Shown: positions 26,790-35,934 of the stretch, in pieces | How the letters are laid out: each line of letters opens with the position of its first letter | How positions within the stretch are numbered: position 1 is the first letter of the stretch | Assembly (NCBI GenBank): GCA_964387985.1 | Contig: CAYLZG010000006.1 | Span: 1 to 64,000 of the forward strand | Direction: 5' to 3' | DNA length: 64,000 bases | From: JALOOB01 sp964387985 | GTDB lineage: Bacteria > Chloroflexota > Anaerolineae > CG2-30-64-16 | Position numbers and translations under genes: made by a program | Notes under the pieces: model-generated | Told to the model about the DNA's origin: nothing | Seen by the model: the letters and a program-made list of their open reading frames with translations, nothing else | The model's database searches: none

Positions 26790-26856
26790 ATTGTAGCCTG
26801 ACCTGGCTCGTTGCGCAAATGCTTGTCGCGTATGCTGCATCCGGTTGTGGTATAAT
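26790..26856. promoter_or_regulatory. Divergent promoters for importer 2 and adenine deaminase
   Basis: On the minus strand, TTGCGC (26818-26813), a 17-bp spacer and TACAAT (26795-26790) point to the lipoprotein gene. On the plus strand, TATAAT at 26851-26856 is preceded by TGG, an extended -10 element, and points to adenine deaminase. The two are separated by about 50 bp, so a single regulator could act on both. No clear operator palindrome is visible. Confidence 0.6.
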
Positions 26857-26914
26857 CGCGCCACCTTGCTCCCCTATCCAGGGATAGGTGAACGGTCATC
26901 CAAGGAGGGCTCCA

Positions 26915-28627
26915 ATGACGGAACTCAACAACCTTATTCGCGTGGCCCGCGGCGATGCGCCGGCAGACCTCATTCTGCGCAACGCGAAGCTCATCAATGT
27001 CTACTCCGGCGAAATCTACCCCGCAGATGTCGCCATTCATAATGCCCGCATTGCGGCGATCGGCAGCGGCTACACCGGTGAAAAAGAAATCGACCTGAAA
27101 GGTGCTTACCTTGCACCCGGTCTTATCGATGCACACGTCCATATCGAAAGTGCAATGGTCGGGGTGCGCCAGTTTGCCGCGGCGGTGGTGCCGCGCGGGG
27201 TCACGGCCGTGGTTGCTGACCCACATGAGATCACGAACGTCCTCGGCCTGGACGGCATCCGCTACATGTTCGATCAGGCCAAGTATGGCCGGTTGAGCAT
27301 GTACGTCATGGTGCCGTCCTGCGTTCCCTCCACGCACATGGCGACCGCAGGCGCCTATCTCGAGGCCAAAGATATTGCCTCTCTGCAGGGCGATCCATGG
27401 GTGTTGGGCCTGGGCGAGATGATGAACTATCCGGGTGTGGTGCATGAAGATCAGGATACTCTGGAAAAGCTTGAGGCCTTCAAGACGCGGGTGCTGGATG
27501 GCCACGCGCCCGGGCTGACCGACAGGGAGCTGAATGCCTATATTGCCGCAGGCATCGGTTCGGACCACGAGTGCACGACCATGGAAGAAGCGCTTGAGAA
27601 GTTGCGTCTCGGCATGTACATTCTCGTGCGCGAAGCCACGAATGCTCACAACCTGGCTCCGCTCCTGCCCATGATCACCCCTGATAACGCGCGCCGGATT
27701 TGTTTCTGTACCGATGACCGTCATCCCGGAGACCTGCTCGATCAGGGCAGCGTCGATCACCTGGTCCGCACCACGATCCGGTCCGGCGTCGACCTGGTCA
27801 CGGCCATCCGGATGGCCACCCTGAACACAGCCGAGTGGTTCCGGATGTATGATCGGGGCGGCATTCGTCCCGGCAACCGCGCGGACATGATCGTGTTCGA
27901 TGATCCGCAGGAGTTCAATGTCCGTTTGGTGATTCGCGGCGGACAGGTCGCGGCGGAGAACGGTAAGATCGTGCCGCTGGATGTGCCTGAGCGGCCATCC
28001 TACCTGCGCGGCTCCATGAATATCAACTGGCATACGGTCAATTTCACGATTCCCGCGGAGGGCCGGCGCGCGAACGTGATCGGTGTGCATCCGGATGATC
28101 TCATCACAGATAAGCGCGTGCTGGAGATCCCCTCACAGTCGGGGGTTGCAACCCCGGATTACGAGCAGGACATCGTCAAGATGGCGGTCATCGAGCGCCA
28201 CATGGCGAGCGGACAGATGGGCAAGGGCTTTGTACAAGGCCTGGGGATCCGCCGCGGCGCAATCGCCTCCACGATTGCGCACGACCATCATAACCTGATC
28301 GTCGCGGGCGTCGACAACGTTTCCCTGACGACAGCTGCAGGTGCGCTGGCCGATATGGGCGGTGGGTTGGCGGTGGCCGATGGGGTGCGCATCCTCGCCC
28401 GCCTGCCGCTGCCGGTCGCGGGCCTGATGTCGAACAAGCCGATTGCCGAAGTCCGCCGGCAGCTCGACGAGGTCATCGGTGCTGCGCGCACTCTCGGCTC
28501 GGACTTCCACGATCCCTTCATGGCGCTCAGCTTTCTCGCGCTGGAGGTGATTCCTCACCTGAAGCTGACCGACCAGGGCCTGGTGGACGTCGACGCGTTC
28601 AAGTTCGTGCCGCTCTGGGTGGACTGA
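26915..28627 (+). CDS. ade: Adenine deaminase
   Basis: A 570-aa amidohydrolase that converts adenine to hypoxanthine and ammonia. The metal-binding motif APGLIDAHVHIESAMVG is near residue 65-80. VADPHEITNVLG, GIGSDHECTTMEEALEKLRLGM and CFCTDDRHPGDLLDQG follow, then the C-terminal Ade domain with GAIASTIAHDHHNLIVAGVDN. The ATG at 26915 has AAGGAGG 6 nt upstream. Its product hypoxanthine is the substrate of xanthine dehydrogenase encoded at 2-5.7 kb, so the two loci probably work in one pathway. Confidence 0.96.
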   Translation: MTELNNLIRVARGDAPADLILRNAKLINVYSGEIYPADVAIHNARIAAIGSGYTGEKEIDLKGAYLAPGLIDAHVHIESAMVGVRQFAAAVVPRGVTAVVADPHEITNVLGLDGIRYMFDQAKYGRLSMYVMVPSCVPSTHMATAGAYLEAKDIASLQGDPWVLGLGEMMNYPGVVHEDQDTLEKLEAFKTRVLDGHAPGLTDRELNAYIAAGIGSDHECTTMEEALEKLRLGMYILVREATNAHNLAPLLPMITPDNARRICFCTDDRHPGDLLDQGSVDHLVRTTIRSGVDLVTAIRMATLNTAEWFRMYDRGGIRPGNRADMIVFDDPQEFNVRLVIRGGQVAAENGKIVPLDVPERPSYLRGSMNINWHTVNFTIPAEGRRANVIGVHPDDLITDKRVLEIPSQSGVATPDYEQDIVKMAVIERHMASGQMGKGFVQGLGIRRGAIASTIAHDHHNLIVAGVDNVSLTTAAGALADMGGGLAVADGVRILARLPLPVAGLMSNKPIAEVRRQLDEVIGAARTLGSDFHDPFMALSFLALEVIPHLKLTDQGLVDVDAFKFVPLWVD

Positions 28628-28662
28628 ACTCAGTCGTAGGCGAAACACCCGGGTGATTTGCG

Positions 28663-28713
28663 AAACCTCCGAAGTCTCAGGCCAACCGCCGGTTGGCACC
28701 ACCTCGGAGGTTT
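28663..28713. terminator. Bidirectional terminator after adenine deaminase
   Basis: Outer arms AAACCTCCGA (28663-28672) and TCGGAGGTTT (28704-28713) enclose an inner stem GCCAACC/GGTTGGC (28681-28697). T-tracts occur on the plus side (TTTTTGCG) and A-rich sequence on the other, so it serves both convergent genes. Confidence 0.8.
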
Positions 28714-28724
28714 TTGCGTCCGGG

Positions 28725-29561
28725 TTACTGCACTTTGAAGTGTGGCGCTAACACCCTCAGGGCGGCTTCGCGTGCCCGCATTGCGAGTTCGGTGGCGTTC
28801 CACGCCCAGTACTCGGGCCGGAACAGCTCGATCGAGCACGCGCCATCATAGCTTATAGTTTTTAGGTGGCGGCATATTTCGTCAAGCGGAATGACGCCCA
28901 GCCCGGGCAACAGCCGGGTTGCATCGCTGATCGCCTCTTTCGGCGTATCCTCGAGGTCGTCGAGATGGAACGCGAAGATCCGTGACGGATCGAGGTCGTC
29001 GAGCTCCGTCATCAAGCCGCCGCCACCATAGAAGTGCGCGCAGTCGACCGTGATACCGATGTTGCTGCGGCCGGACTTCCGGACGATTTCCCACGCAGCG
29101 CGCGGGGTGCGCACGGAGCACCAGCCGAAGCCAAGAAATTCGAAGGAAAGCCCAACCCCGTGTGGCGCGGCGATGTCGGCCAGTTCGCGAAGCACCCGAA
29201 CGTACTCCGCAACCACGTCAGCCCACGACATGTTGCGATCGGGCGTCGGGCTTGGCACGACGACCAAGACCGGGCAGCCGATTTCCTCGCAGAGCTCGGA
29301 TAGATGATTGCAGCGTGCCCGAATCTGGGCGTAGTCCTCGGGGGTGCGAAACGCGATGAACTCGATCGAGTTGATGCTCATTGGTGCAACGCCGTTGCCG
29401 TCGAGCAAGGCCTTCAGCTCTACGACGGAATGGGTGGCCAGGTATGTGTCGACTTTGCCGGCCCACAACTCGAGGGCCCGAAAGCCGGCCTGCCGGCTGG
29501 CCGCAACATCGGCTTCCAGGTCGCTCGTCATGGTGGTGGCGCCGTGAAATCCTAGTATCAT
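28725..29561 (-). CDS. IolI-like inosose isomerase (AP-endonuclease-2 fold)
   Basis: A 278-aa xylose-isomerase-like TIM barrel. The C-terminal half matches what I recall of Bacillus IolI, 2-keto-myo-inositol isomerase. This includes the phrase HLDDLEDTP, a RLLPGLGVIPLDEICRHL stretch and SIELFRPEYW. Metal ligands are expected in LSFEFLGFG (Glu), GITVDCAHF (Asp, His), AFHLDD and SIELF. IolI interconverts scyllo-inosose and 1-keto-D-chiro-inositol. It is the most downstream gene of the inositol island, 47 bp after a URO-D-family gene. A different keto-sugar substrate is possible. Confidence 0.75.
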   Translation of the reverse strand: MILGFHGATTMTSDLEADVAASRQAGFRALELWAGKVDTYLATHSVVELKALLDGNGVAPMSINSIEFIAFRTPEDYAQIRARCNHLSELCEEIGCPVLVVVPSPTPDRNMSWADVVAEYVRVLRELADIAAPHGVGLSFEFLGFGWCSVRTPRAAWEIVRKSGRSNIGITVDCAHFYGGGGLMTELDDLDPSRIFAFHLDDLEDTPKEAISDATRLLPGLGVIPLDEICRHLKTISYDGACSIELFRPEYWAWNATELAMRAREAALRVLAPHFKVQ

Positions 29562-29608
29562 TGTCCCCGCCTGAAATCGTAGTGTGCCGGGATGATCGTC
29601 TGATCTCC

Positions 29609-30877
29609 CTACCGGTAACGGCCGTATTCGCGGACCGTCTCATACATGCCCAGGACATTCTCGATCGGTGTATTGGGCTGCACGTTGTGAACCGTGTTGA
29701 AGACATATCCGCCGCCCGCGCCGAGGATTTCGATACGTTCCCGCACCTGCTGCCGCACCTGATCAGGCGCGCCGTATGGCAAGACCTGCTGCGTATCCAC
29801 GCCTCCGCCCCAGAAGGCGATGCGATCGCCGAAGCGGCGCTTCAGCTCGCGCGGGTCCATGTTGGCCGCAGAAGTTTGTACCGGGTTGAGGATATCAAAC
29901 CCGGAGGCGATGAAGTCTTCGACCAGATTGATCACCGAACCGCACGAGTGGATGAAGGTCTTCCAGGTGGTATTCGCGTGCACCCAGTCGTTGATCTGCT
30001 TGTGGAACGGCTGGTAAAGTTTGCGGTAGGTACGCGGTGAGATCAGAGTTCCGCCCTGCATGCCGAAATCCGCGCCCGTAGTAAAGATGATCGACAGGCG
30101 GTTGCCGACCGCTTCGTAGATCCTGGCGAGGTTGGCGAGCCCGATCTCGCACTGTCGCTCAAATACCTTGTAGACGTAGTCCTGTCGCGTCGCAGTGCTC
30201 ATGTACCATTCTGCGACATCGCGGATGCCCTTCGGGTGTTCCTTCAGCCATGGCGCAGGAACCATTGCCACATCACCGAAACTTATACCACCGAAATCAC
30301 CGAAGAGTGCGCGGCCCGTCTTGTAGAGCAGCTGTGCCTCGCTGCGGTAGTGGGCCAGTTCCTCGTCAGTGACCGGCGTAAACTCCTCCACGTTATCTGC
30401 GACGTTCAGCTTCGAGTCGTCCACCGGATATTGGCGAATAATGGCATCAAAATAGAATCCGTCCTTGGGCATTCGACCGCTCGGAAGGGCTGATTTGTCG
30501 CCCTCGGGATACATCAGAAGATCGCCGTTCGGCTCCGGATCGATGTTGAAGCACTCGGGCACGAGCACGGGGGTGCCGTCAAATGTCATCCACTGCTTCC
30601 AGCCTTCGTTCATATACCCGAAGATCGTCTTGCGGGCGCGCAAAGGAACAACATCAGCGCCGAGCGCATCGAGCAGGTCCGCACCGATCTCTCCCAACAT
30701 CTGGTATGGCTCGATCACCTTCACCGGGGTTCCGGGCGCGTCCAACCCCAGCGCTTGCCGCAGCCGGTACACGACGCTCGCGTTCATGCTGGTCACGTTG
30801 CTGCCACCAAGGTCAAGCGGCAGGCGATCTGCTTCCTGGTGATTGAGCGCCCGTTCCACGCGTTGCCTGGAATTCAT
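29609..30877 (-). CDS. URO-D/MtaA-family protein (1)
   Basis: A 422-aa member of the uroporphyrinogen decarboxylase/cobalamin methyltransferase fold family. A candidate zinc site FIHSCGSVINLVEDF is near residue 315, followed by ILNPVQTSAANMDPRELKRRFGDRIAFWGGGVDTQQVLPYG, a segment shared with the second family member at 31938-33173. The N-terminal RVERALNHQEADRLPLDLGG is typical of the family. No corrinoid-binding protein is encoded nearby, so a methyltransferase role is unproven. The start at 30877 is favoured over the ATG 6 nt upstream because GAGGAG then has a 6-nt spacing. The role in the inositol island is unknown. Confidence 0.8.
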   Translation of the reverse strand: MNSRQRVERALNHQEADRLPLDLGGSNVTSMNASVVYRLRQALGLDAPGTPVKVIEPYQMLGEIGADLLDALGADVVPLRARKTIFGYMNEGWKQWMTFDGTPVLVPECFNIDPEPNGDLLMYPEGDKSALPSGRMPKDGFYFDAIIRQYPVDDSKLNVADNVEEFTPVTDEELAHYRSEAQLLYKTGRALFGDFGGISFGDVAMVPAPWLKEHPKGIRDVAEWYMSTATRQDYVYKVFERQCEIGLANLARIYEAVGNRLSIIFTTGADFGMQGGTLISPRTYRKLYQPFHKQINDWVHANTTWKTFIHSCGSVINLVEDFIASGFDILNPVQTSAANMDPRELKRRFGDRIAFWGGGVDTQQVLPYGAPDQVRQQVRERIEILGAGGGYVFNTVHNVQPNTPIENVLGMYETVREYGRYR

Positions 30878-30983
30878 CGTCATCTCCTCAGCTGGTCAGA
30901 GTGTTAGCCAGGCGCACCGCGGAGTCTGCCTGAAGACTGTATCCGTCTGCGCCGACCTGCCTGGCGAATCCATTGGTGTGAGT

Positions 30984-31921
30984 TCAGCGCGCGGGTCTGT
31001 GCGCCGTGTAGCCTGTCATCAGCCCGCGCCAATATTGCGCCTTGGCCGGTTCCAGCTGCAAGCGGCGTTCGGTCGACACGCCGGCTCGTTTCAGGGTGAA
31101 GACGATTTCTTCCCAGTCGTCATCTTTGGCAACGGTCTGCACATCCGCCAACACCGCTAACGGTNNNNNNNNNNCGGTATCCGCGTGATGATCAAGCCGA
31201 ACTGCTCGGTCGTGCGGATCAGGGCGCGTTCCTCGGCCAGGACCAGAATCGAGAACTTCGTTAATGCCAGAAGTGTGTCCGGAATGATCTGCTTGTCCTG
31301 CCCCGTCCCCGTCCGTTCCCAGGCTTCCGGCTGGAAGAGCACGCTGATCACTTCCTCCCCGGTGTAGAGGCCGTAGCGCCGCAGCCCATCCGCGAACTTC
31401 TGCGGAAGGGTCTCGAGCAGCTGCGTCTCGTGCTCGCTCACGACTCGATCCTCGGCCGATGCCAGGGCGGGCAGCCCGATCACCTCACCGATCGTCCCCC
31501 GCCATTCGACATCCATCAACGGCCAGCCGATCGCGTTGAATTGCATGTCAAGCCATCTCTCCACACCCTGGCACGCGCCATACAATTGCACCCGTCCGTA
31601 CAGCAGCACGTGGTGCGTCTTAACGTACAGCACGTTATTCAGCGCAATGCAAATGGGTTCCGGCACCGGCACACCGGCCGGTGCGCCTTCGACATGAACG
31701 ACGCTCTTATCGGTGAATACCAGGGCCTGTTCAGGCGTCTCCTGGGATTCCTCGGCGCCCCTGGAACGGTAGTCGGCAGGGACGTAGAGTGCGGCCAGAA
31801 ACCGGTGGCCCACCGGGATTGCGCGCTCCGTTACCGCGCGTAAGCTCGCAGGCAGTTCGCTGAGGCCATGGAACAAGCGCGGGTGAAAGACCGAAGCACG
31901 TACCAGCCAGGGTTCGATCAT
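30984..31921 (-). CDS. Unrecognised protein with two PH-like repeats, interrupted by a scaffold gap
   Basis: I do not recognise this family. The frame is interrupted by ten Ns at 31165-31174; collapsing a 4-bp overlap (ACCG) between the flanks restores one frame of 307 aa ending in ARPAR. Two segments look alike. One runs about 75-135 (ALVFTDKSVVHVEG, then LNNVLYVKTHHVLLYGRVQLYG). The other runs about 220-300 (LTKFSILVLAEERALIRT, then LAVLADVQTVAKDDDWEEIVF). Both read as small beta-rich, PH-domain-like modules that end in a helix. No signal peptide or membrane segment is seen. The gene lies between two URO-D-family genes and ends 106 bp before the next, so it probably serves the same unknown process. 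Confidence 0.65.
31165..31174. other. Scaffold gap (10 N)
   Basis: Ten Ns sit inside the PH-like gene. The flanks share the 4-bp overlap ACCG (minus strand); merging it restores the frame, so the gap is probably an unmerged contig overlap. Confidence 0.95.
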
Positions 31922-31937
31922 ACGATTCTCTTTCTGG

Positions 31938-33173
31938 TCAGGCATTGACCGCTTGGAGCATGGCCACGATGTTCTCGGGTGGAACGTCGGCCATGATGTT
32001 GTGTATCTGCTGAAAGACGAAGCCGCCGCCGGGCGCGAACATTGCCACGCGCTCGCGCACGTCGGCCGCAACCTGCTCAGGGCTGGCAAGCCCGAGGATA
32101 TCGCGCGTATTGCTGCCACCCCCCCAGAAGCAGAGGTCCTTGCCGAACTCGCGTTTGAGTCTTTCGGGTTCCATGTCCTTACAGGTGGTCTGGACGGGCT
32201 GCAGGATCTCGAGCCCTGCGTCGATCAGTCCGGGCAAAAGCGGGTAGATACCGCCGCATGAGTGCAGCATGATCTTGGCATCCGAGAGCCTCTTCGATTC
32301 ACTCCACATCTGCTTCTGGCGCGGCTGGAAGAACTCGCGATAGGTGCGGGGCGAAATCTGCGGTCCCGTCTGCATGCCGAGGTCGTCACCGAAGAGGATG
32401 ATGTCGATATACGGACCGGCGGCGGACAGGAACTTACGCAGATTTTCCAGGTGATACTCCACCAGGCGGTCGAGGAAACGGTGCGCCCGCGCCTTGTCGC
32501 CCGCCAGCATGGCCAGGAAGTTATCCATGCGGAACAGCTGCTGGCCCCCCTCCAGCAAACTGGCTCCGAAAAGGCCAATGATCGCGCGGTCTGTTGATTC
32601 GCGCAGCGCCCTGGCTCCAGCAGCCAACTCTTGCAGCCCTCGCGGGTCATAGCCGATGGGTGCGGGCGGAGCGCCCACCTTCGACCACATCATCCGGTCG
32701 AAGGCCTCGGTGAGGTCGGTGAAACCGGCGTCCTCTCCGGTGGCCATATACGGCCAGTTTATTTGTTCCAGGTAGAGACAGCCTTCTTTCTGGATCGCGA
32801 CGAGGGTGCCATCTTCGTGATAGACGCACCAATCGTTGCCGGTCTTGACCGGATGCACTGCAGCCGGTATTTTGCAGGGCGTGCCATCGGGGAGGACCCA
32901 ATCCTGCCAGTCCTCTGGCTTGAGTGCAAAGCCGCGGCCCAACTCGATGGTGTCTACGCCGAACCAGTCGAGCACATCGGGTTCGATGATGGCCAGCTGT
33001 TGGATGAAATCGTAGACGTAGATGTCGCCCGATGTGATGCCCAGGTGGCGCTTGAGCTTACTGTAGGCGATGGCCATTACGCCCGACGAGCGATGCCCGC
33101 CCAGATCGATGGGAATTCGATCGGGCTCGCAGTGGTTCACCGCGGCCATGACGCGTTCGCGCGACGTCGTCAA
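31938..33173 (-). CDS. URO-D/MtaA-family protein (2)
   Basis: A 411-aa paralogue of the 29609-30877 product. It has RVMAAVNHCEPDRIPIDLGGHRSSG at the N-terminus, the putative zinc motif IMLHSCGGIYPLLPGL near residue 298, and ILQPVQTTCKDMEPERLKREFGKDLCFWGGGSNTRDIL. It follows the RbsC-type permease by 48 bp, so it is transcribed with the sugar importer. Substrate unknown. In this family, members act as decarboxylases or as methyl transfer proteins; neither can be assigned. Confidence 0.8.
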   Translation of the reverse strand: MTTSRERVMAAVNHCEPDRIPIDLGGHRSSGVMAIAYSKLKRHLGITSGDIYVYDFIQQLAIIEPDVLDWFGVDTIELGRGFALKPEDWQDWVLPDGTPCKIPAAVHPVKTGNDWCVYHEDGTLVAIQKEGCLYLEQINWPYMATGEDAGFTDLTEAFDRMMWSKVGAPPAPIGYDPRGLQELAAGARALRESTDRAIIGLFGASLLEGGQQLFRMDNFLAMLAGDKARAHRFLDRLVEYHLENLRKFLSAAGPYIDIILFGDDLGMQTGPQISPRTYREFFQPRQKQMWSESKRLSDAKIMLHSCGGIYPLLPGLIDAGLEILQPVQTTCKDMEPERLKREFGKDLCFWGGGSNTRDILGLASPEQVAADVRERVAMFAPGGGFVFQQIHNIMADVPPENIVAMLQAVNA

Positions 33174-33221
33174 TGTGCACCTTCCACGGAATTACGCGAT
33201 GCCAGGGCTGAGAATCGTCAC

Positions 33222-34271
33222 CTATTGGTTTTTGCGCTGGTCGATGATGACCGCGATGACGATGATCGAACCCTTGACGATGGTCTGCCAGTACGCATTG
33301 ACGTTCAACAGGTCCATGCCGTTATTGAGCACGCCGATGATCAGCGCGCCAACGATCGTGCCCCAGATCGTGCCGATGCCGCCGTTGAGGCTGGTGCCGC
33401 CGATGACGGCTGCCGCGATCGCGTCGAGCTCGTAGCCCTGGGCCAGGCCGGGCTGACCGGAGCCGATGCGCGCTGACAACAACAGGGCCGCCACACCATA
33501 GAGAACGCCTGCCAGGGCATAGATGCGAATCTTAAGGCTATCCAGGTTCAAGCCGGAGATACGCGCAGCCTGCTCGTTGCCGCCCAAGGCATAGATGTAC
33601 CGGCCGAACCGCACGTTGTTCAGCATGAAGTGGACGGCGACGGCGATCACCGTCAGCACGATGACCGGCACCGGGATGCCGAGGGTCGCTCCTGAACCCG
33701 TCGGAATGTTGAAGATTTCTCCCTGCCCCATGAAGTTGTAGGATGGCTTCAGACCGCTTACAGGGCGGTCTGAGTAGATCAGCGCGAAGCCGCGTGCCAC
33801 CGTCATCATGCCCAGGGTTGCGATGAATGGCGGGATTTTGAACTTGGCGATCAAGGTTCCGTTGACCATGCCACAGATCCCGCCCACCAGGAGTGCTGCC
33901 AGGATCGGCAGGATCAGGGGCACTTGTAGCCCAGGGAACTTGGCGCCTCCCCAGTCGGCCCGCTGCGCCAGGCTCGCCGCAATCACGGTGACTAGCGCGA
34001 CTACGGAGCCGGGAGACAGGTCGATGCCGCCCGTGATGATGATCATCGTGATGCCGATCGCGATGATGCCGACGACCGATATCTGGCGGATCACGTTGAG
34101 CAGATTTCGCGGCGCGAGGAAGGTTGGCGTGCCGTACATGGCCCACGTCAACGCAGCTACGGCAATGATCATACCCAACAGAATCAGCACAATGGCATAC
34201 TTCCGGAGAAATTCCTTCCGCCTGAAACGTTGGACGGTTGCGGCTTTAGCGTCTGCACTAGTGGTCTGCAT
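33222..34271 (-). CDS. Sugar ABC importer permease (RbsC-type), probable inositol
   Basis: A 349-aa BPD_transp_2 permease with about nine transmembrane segments and a basic cytoplasmic N-terminus. It has the RbsC/XylH hallmarks GITMIIITGGIDLSPGSVVAL, PPFIATLGMMTVARGFALI, GGNEQAARISGLNLDSLKIRIYALAGVLYGVAALLL and GYELDAIAAAVIGGTSLNGGIGTI. The start at 34271 has AGGAG 7 nt upstream; the longer frame to 34325 overlaps the ATPase stop and lacks a ribosome site. It is the membrane part of an IbpA/IatA/IatP-like importer. Confidence 0.9.
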   Translation of the reverse strand: MQTTSADAKAATVQRFRRKEFLRKYAIVLILLGMIIAVAALTWAMYGTPTFLAPRNLLNVIRQISVVGIIAIGITMIIITGGIDLSPGSVVALVTVIAASLAQRADWGGAKFPGLQVPLILPILAALLVGGICGMVNGTLIAKFKIPPFIATLGMMTVARGFALIYSDRPVSGLKPSYNFMGQGEIFNIPTGSGATLGIPVPVIVLTVIAVAVHFMLNNVRFGRYIYALGGNEQAARISGLNLDSLKIRIYALAGVLYGVAALLLSARIGSGQPGLAQGYELDAIAAAVIGGTSLNGGIGTIWGTIVGALIIGVLNNGMDLLNVNAYWQTIVKGSIIVIAVIIDQRKNQ

Positions 34272-34321
34272 GGTGGTTCTCCTCGTATGACCGCATATGT
34301 GGCTGCATGCGCTTTCGCAGC

Positions 34322-35827
34322 TCAAATCGCGACGTATGCATCGCCCGTGGCGGCCCGCAGGATGTTCTCCTGCGTCGCATCTTCCCGGTTGAATTCTCCA
34401 GTCAGGTGACCCTCGTGCATCACCAGGACACGGTCGCTCATGCCCAGGATCTCGGGGAGCTCCGATGAGATCATGATGATGGCCTTGCCCTCTCTCGCCA
34501 GCAATGACATCAGCCTGTGGATTTCGGCCTTGGCTCCGACGTCGATGCCGCGCGTGGGCTCGTCAAGGATCAGGATATCGGGAGTCGTGAGAAGCCATCT
34601 GGAGACGAGCACCTTCTGTTGGTTGCCACCTGACAGATTCCTGATGAGTTGGTCCATGCTCGGAGTCTTAATGTCGAGGCGGGTCTTTTCCTGGCTGCAG
34701 ATCTGGTTGATCAGGCGAAGATTCAGAACGCCTGCACGCCCATAGTTCGCGAGGCTTGCGATCACCATATTGTCCCTGACCGGCAGCACACCCATAATGC
34801 CGGTCAGTTTTCTGTCTTCGGTAAGCAGCGCCATGCCCTGTTGAATGGCATCGCTGGGACCCTTGATCTCAACTTTGCGGCCCCTGATGAGAACCTCGCC
34901 TGAGTCGATCTTGGCAATGCCGAAGATGCCTTCGATGATCTCAGTGCGACCCGCGCCCATCAGGCCTGCCAGGCCAAGGATTTCCCCGCTCCGCAAATCA
35001 AAACTGACGTCGTACACCTTGCCCTGGCGCGTCAGGTTTCTGACCGAGAGCACCACCTCGCCGATGGGCACCTGTTCCTTGGGGAAGAGGTTCGTGAGTT
35101 CGCGGCCCACCATCATGGAGATCAGGCTGTCGCGGGTTGTCTCAGCTGTCGGCACCGTCGCCACGTGCTTGCCATCGCGGAAAACCGTGATCTCGTCCGC
35201 GATCTTGAACACCTCGTCCAGTTTGTGCGTGATATAGATGATAGCCACGCCTCTCGATTTCAGGGCCCGGATCATTTCAAAGAGGTGTTCGACTTCCCGT
35301 TCGGTGATGGCGGAAGTCGGTTCATCCATGACCACCACACTGGAGTCGTAGGAGATGGCCTTTGCGATTTCGACCATCTGTGTGTTGGCCATGCTGAGGT
35401 CCTTCATCAGCGCAGAGGGGTCGATGTCGAGGTTCAGGTCACCCAGCAGCTTCCTGGTCTGCGTCAGCATTTGTTTCTTATCGATGACACCCATCCCGTT
35501 GCACGGCTCTCGCCCCAGGAAGATGTTCTCGGCTACGCTCATATACGGGACCGGCGACAGCTCCTGATGGATCATCGAGATCCCCATTTTCAGGGCTGTT
35601 TCCGTTTTGTCGATCGTGACCGGCTGGCCCTTGTAGATGATCGTGCCGCTGTCCATCGGATACATGCCGATCAGCACCTTCATCAAGGTGGACTTCCCGG
35701 CCCCGTTCTCGCCCATGAGCGCGTGTACGGTGCCCTGTCGCACTCTTAGCTGCACGTTATTCAGGGCCTTGACACCTGGGAAGGACTTGGAAACCCCTTC
35801 CATCTCCAGCACGTATTCCTGGCCCAT
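34322..35827 (-). CDS. Sugar ABC importer ATPase (RbsA/MglA-type), probable inositol
   Basis: A 501-aa double ABC ATPase. Domain 1 has GENGAGKSTLMKVLIGM, a non-canonical signature region (LSMANTQMVEIAKAI) and VVMDEPTSAITERE. Domain 2 has GLMGAGRTEIIEG, LSGGNQQKVLVSRWL and ILILDEPTRGIDVGAKAEIH. This asymmetric signature (QMVEIAKA in domain 1) is normal for sugar-type ATPases and sets it apart from the two BMP-type ATPases. The start at 35827 was chosen over the one at 35845 because GGAGG precedes it. Confidence 0.92.
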   Translation of the reverse strand: MGQEYVLEMEGVSKSFPGVKALNNVQLRVRQGTVHALMGENGAGKSTLMKVLIGMYPMDSGTIIYKGQPVTIDKTETALKMGISMIHQELSPVPYMSVAENIFLGREPCNGMGVIDKKQMLTQTRKLLGDLNLDIDPSALMKDLSMANTQMVEIAKAISYDSSVVVMDEPTSAITEREVEHLFEMIRALKSRGVAIIYITHKLDEVFKIADEITVFRDGKHVATVPTAETTRDSLISMMVGRELTNLFPKEQVPIGEVVLSVRNLTRQGKVYDVSFDLRSGEILGLAGLMGAGRTEIIEGIFGIAKIDSGEVLIRGRKVEIKGPSDAIQQGMALLTEDRKLTGIMGVLPVRDNMVIASLANYGRAGVLNLRLINQICSQEKTRLDIKTPSMDQLIRNLSGGNQQKVLVSRWLLTTPDILILDEPTRGIDVGAKAEIHRLMSLLAREGKAIIMISSELPEILGMSDRVLVMHEGHLTGEFNREDATQENILRAATGDAYVAI

Positions 35828-35883
35828 ACCACCTCCATACTGCATCGGGCGTTTCGGCCCCGGAGTACTACCCCCGGGGCCGA

Positions 35884-35913
35884 GCCACCCGGGTTTTTCG
35901 GTTCCCGGGTGGC
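35884..35913 (-). terminator. Attenuator-like hairpin after the sugar-binding protein gene
   Basis: A perfect 10-bp stem GCCACCCGGG (35884-35893) / CCCGGGTGGC (35904-35913) with a 10-nt loop. It lies between the binding-protein stop and the ATPase start. There is no long T-run after it on the minus strand (CTCGGCCCC follows), so it probably stabilises the upstream message or only partly terminates. Confidence 0.6.
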
Positions 35914-35934
35914 GACGCTCTGCCGCTGGCCCTG

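Noticed and set aside
26705..28090. Long minus-strand open frame extending the second BMP lipoprotein upstream across adenine deaminase
   Set aside because: The signal peptide and ribosome site place the real start at 26704; the extension is antisense to ade.
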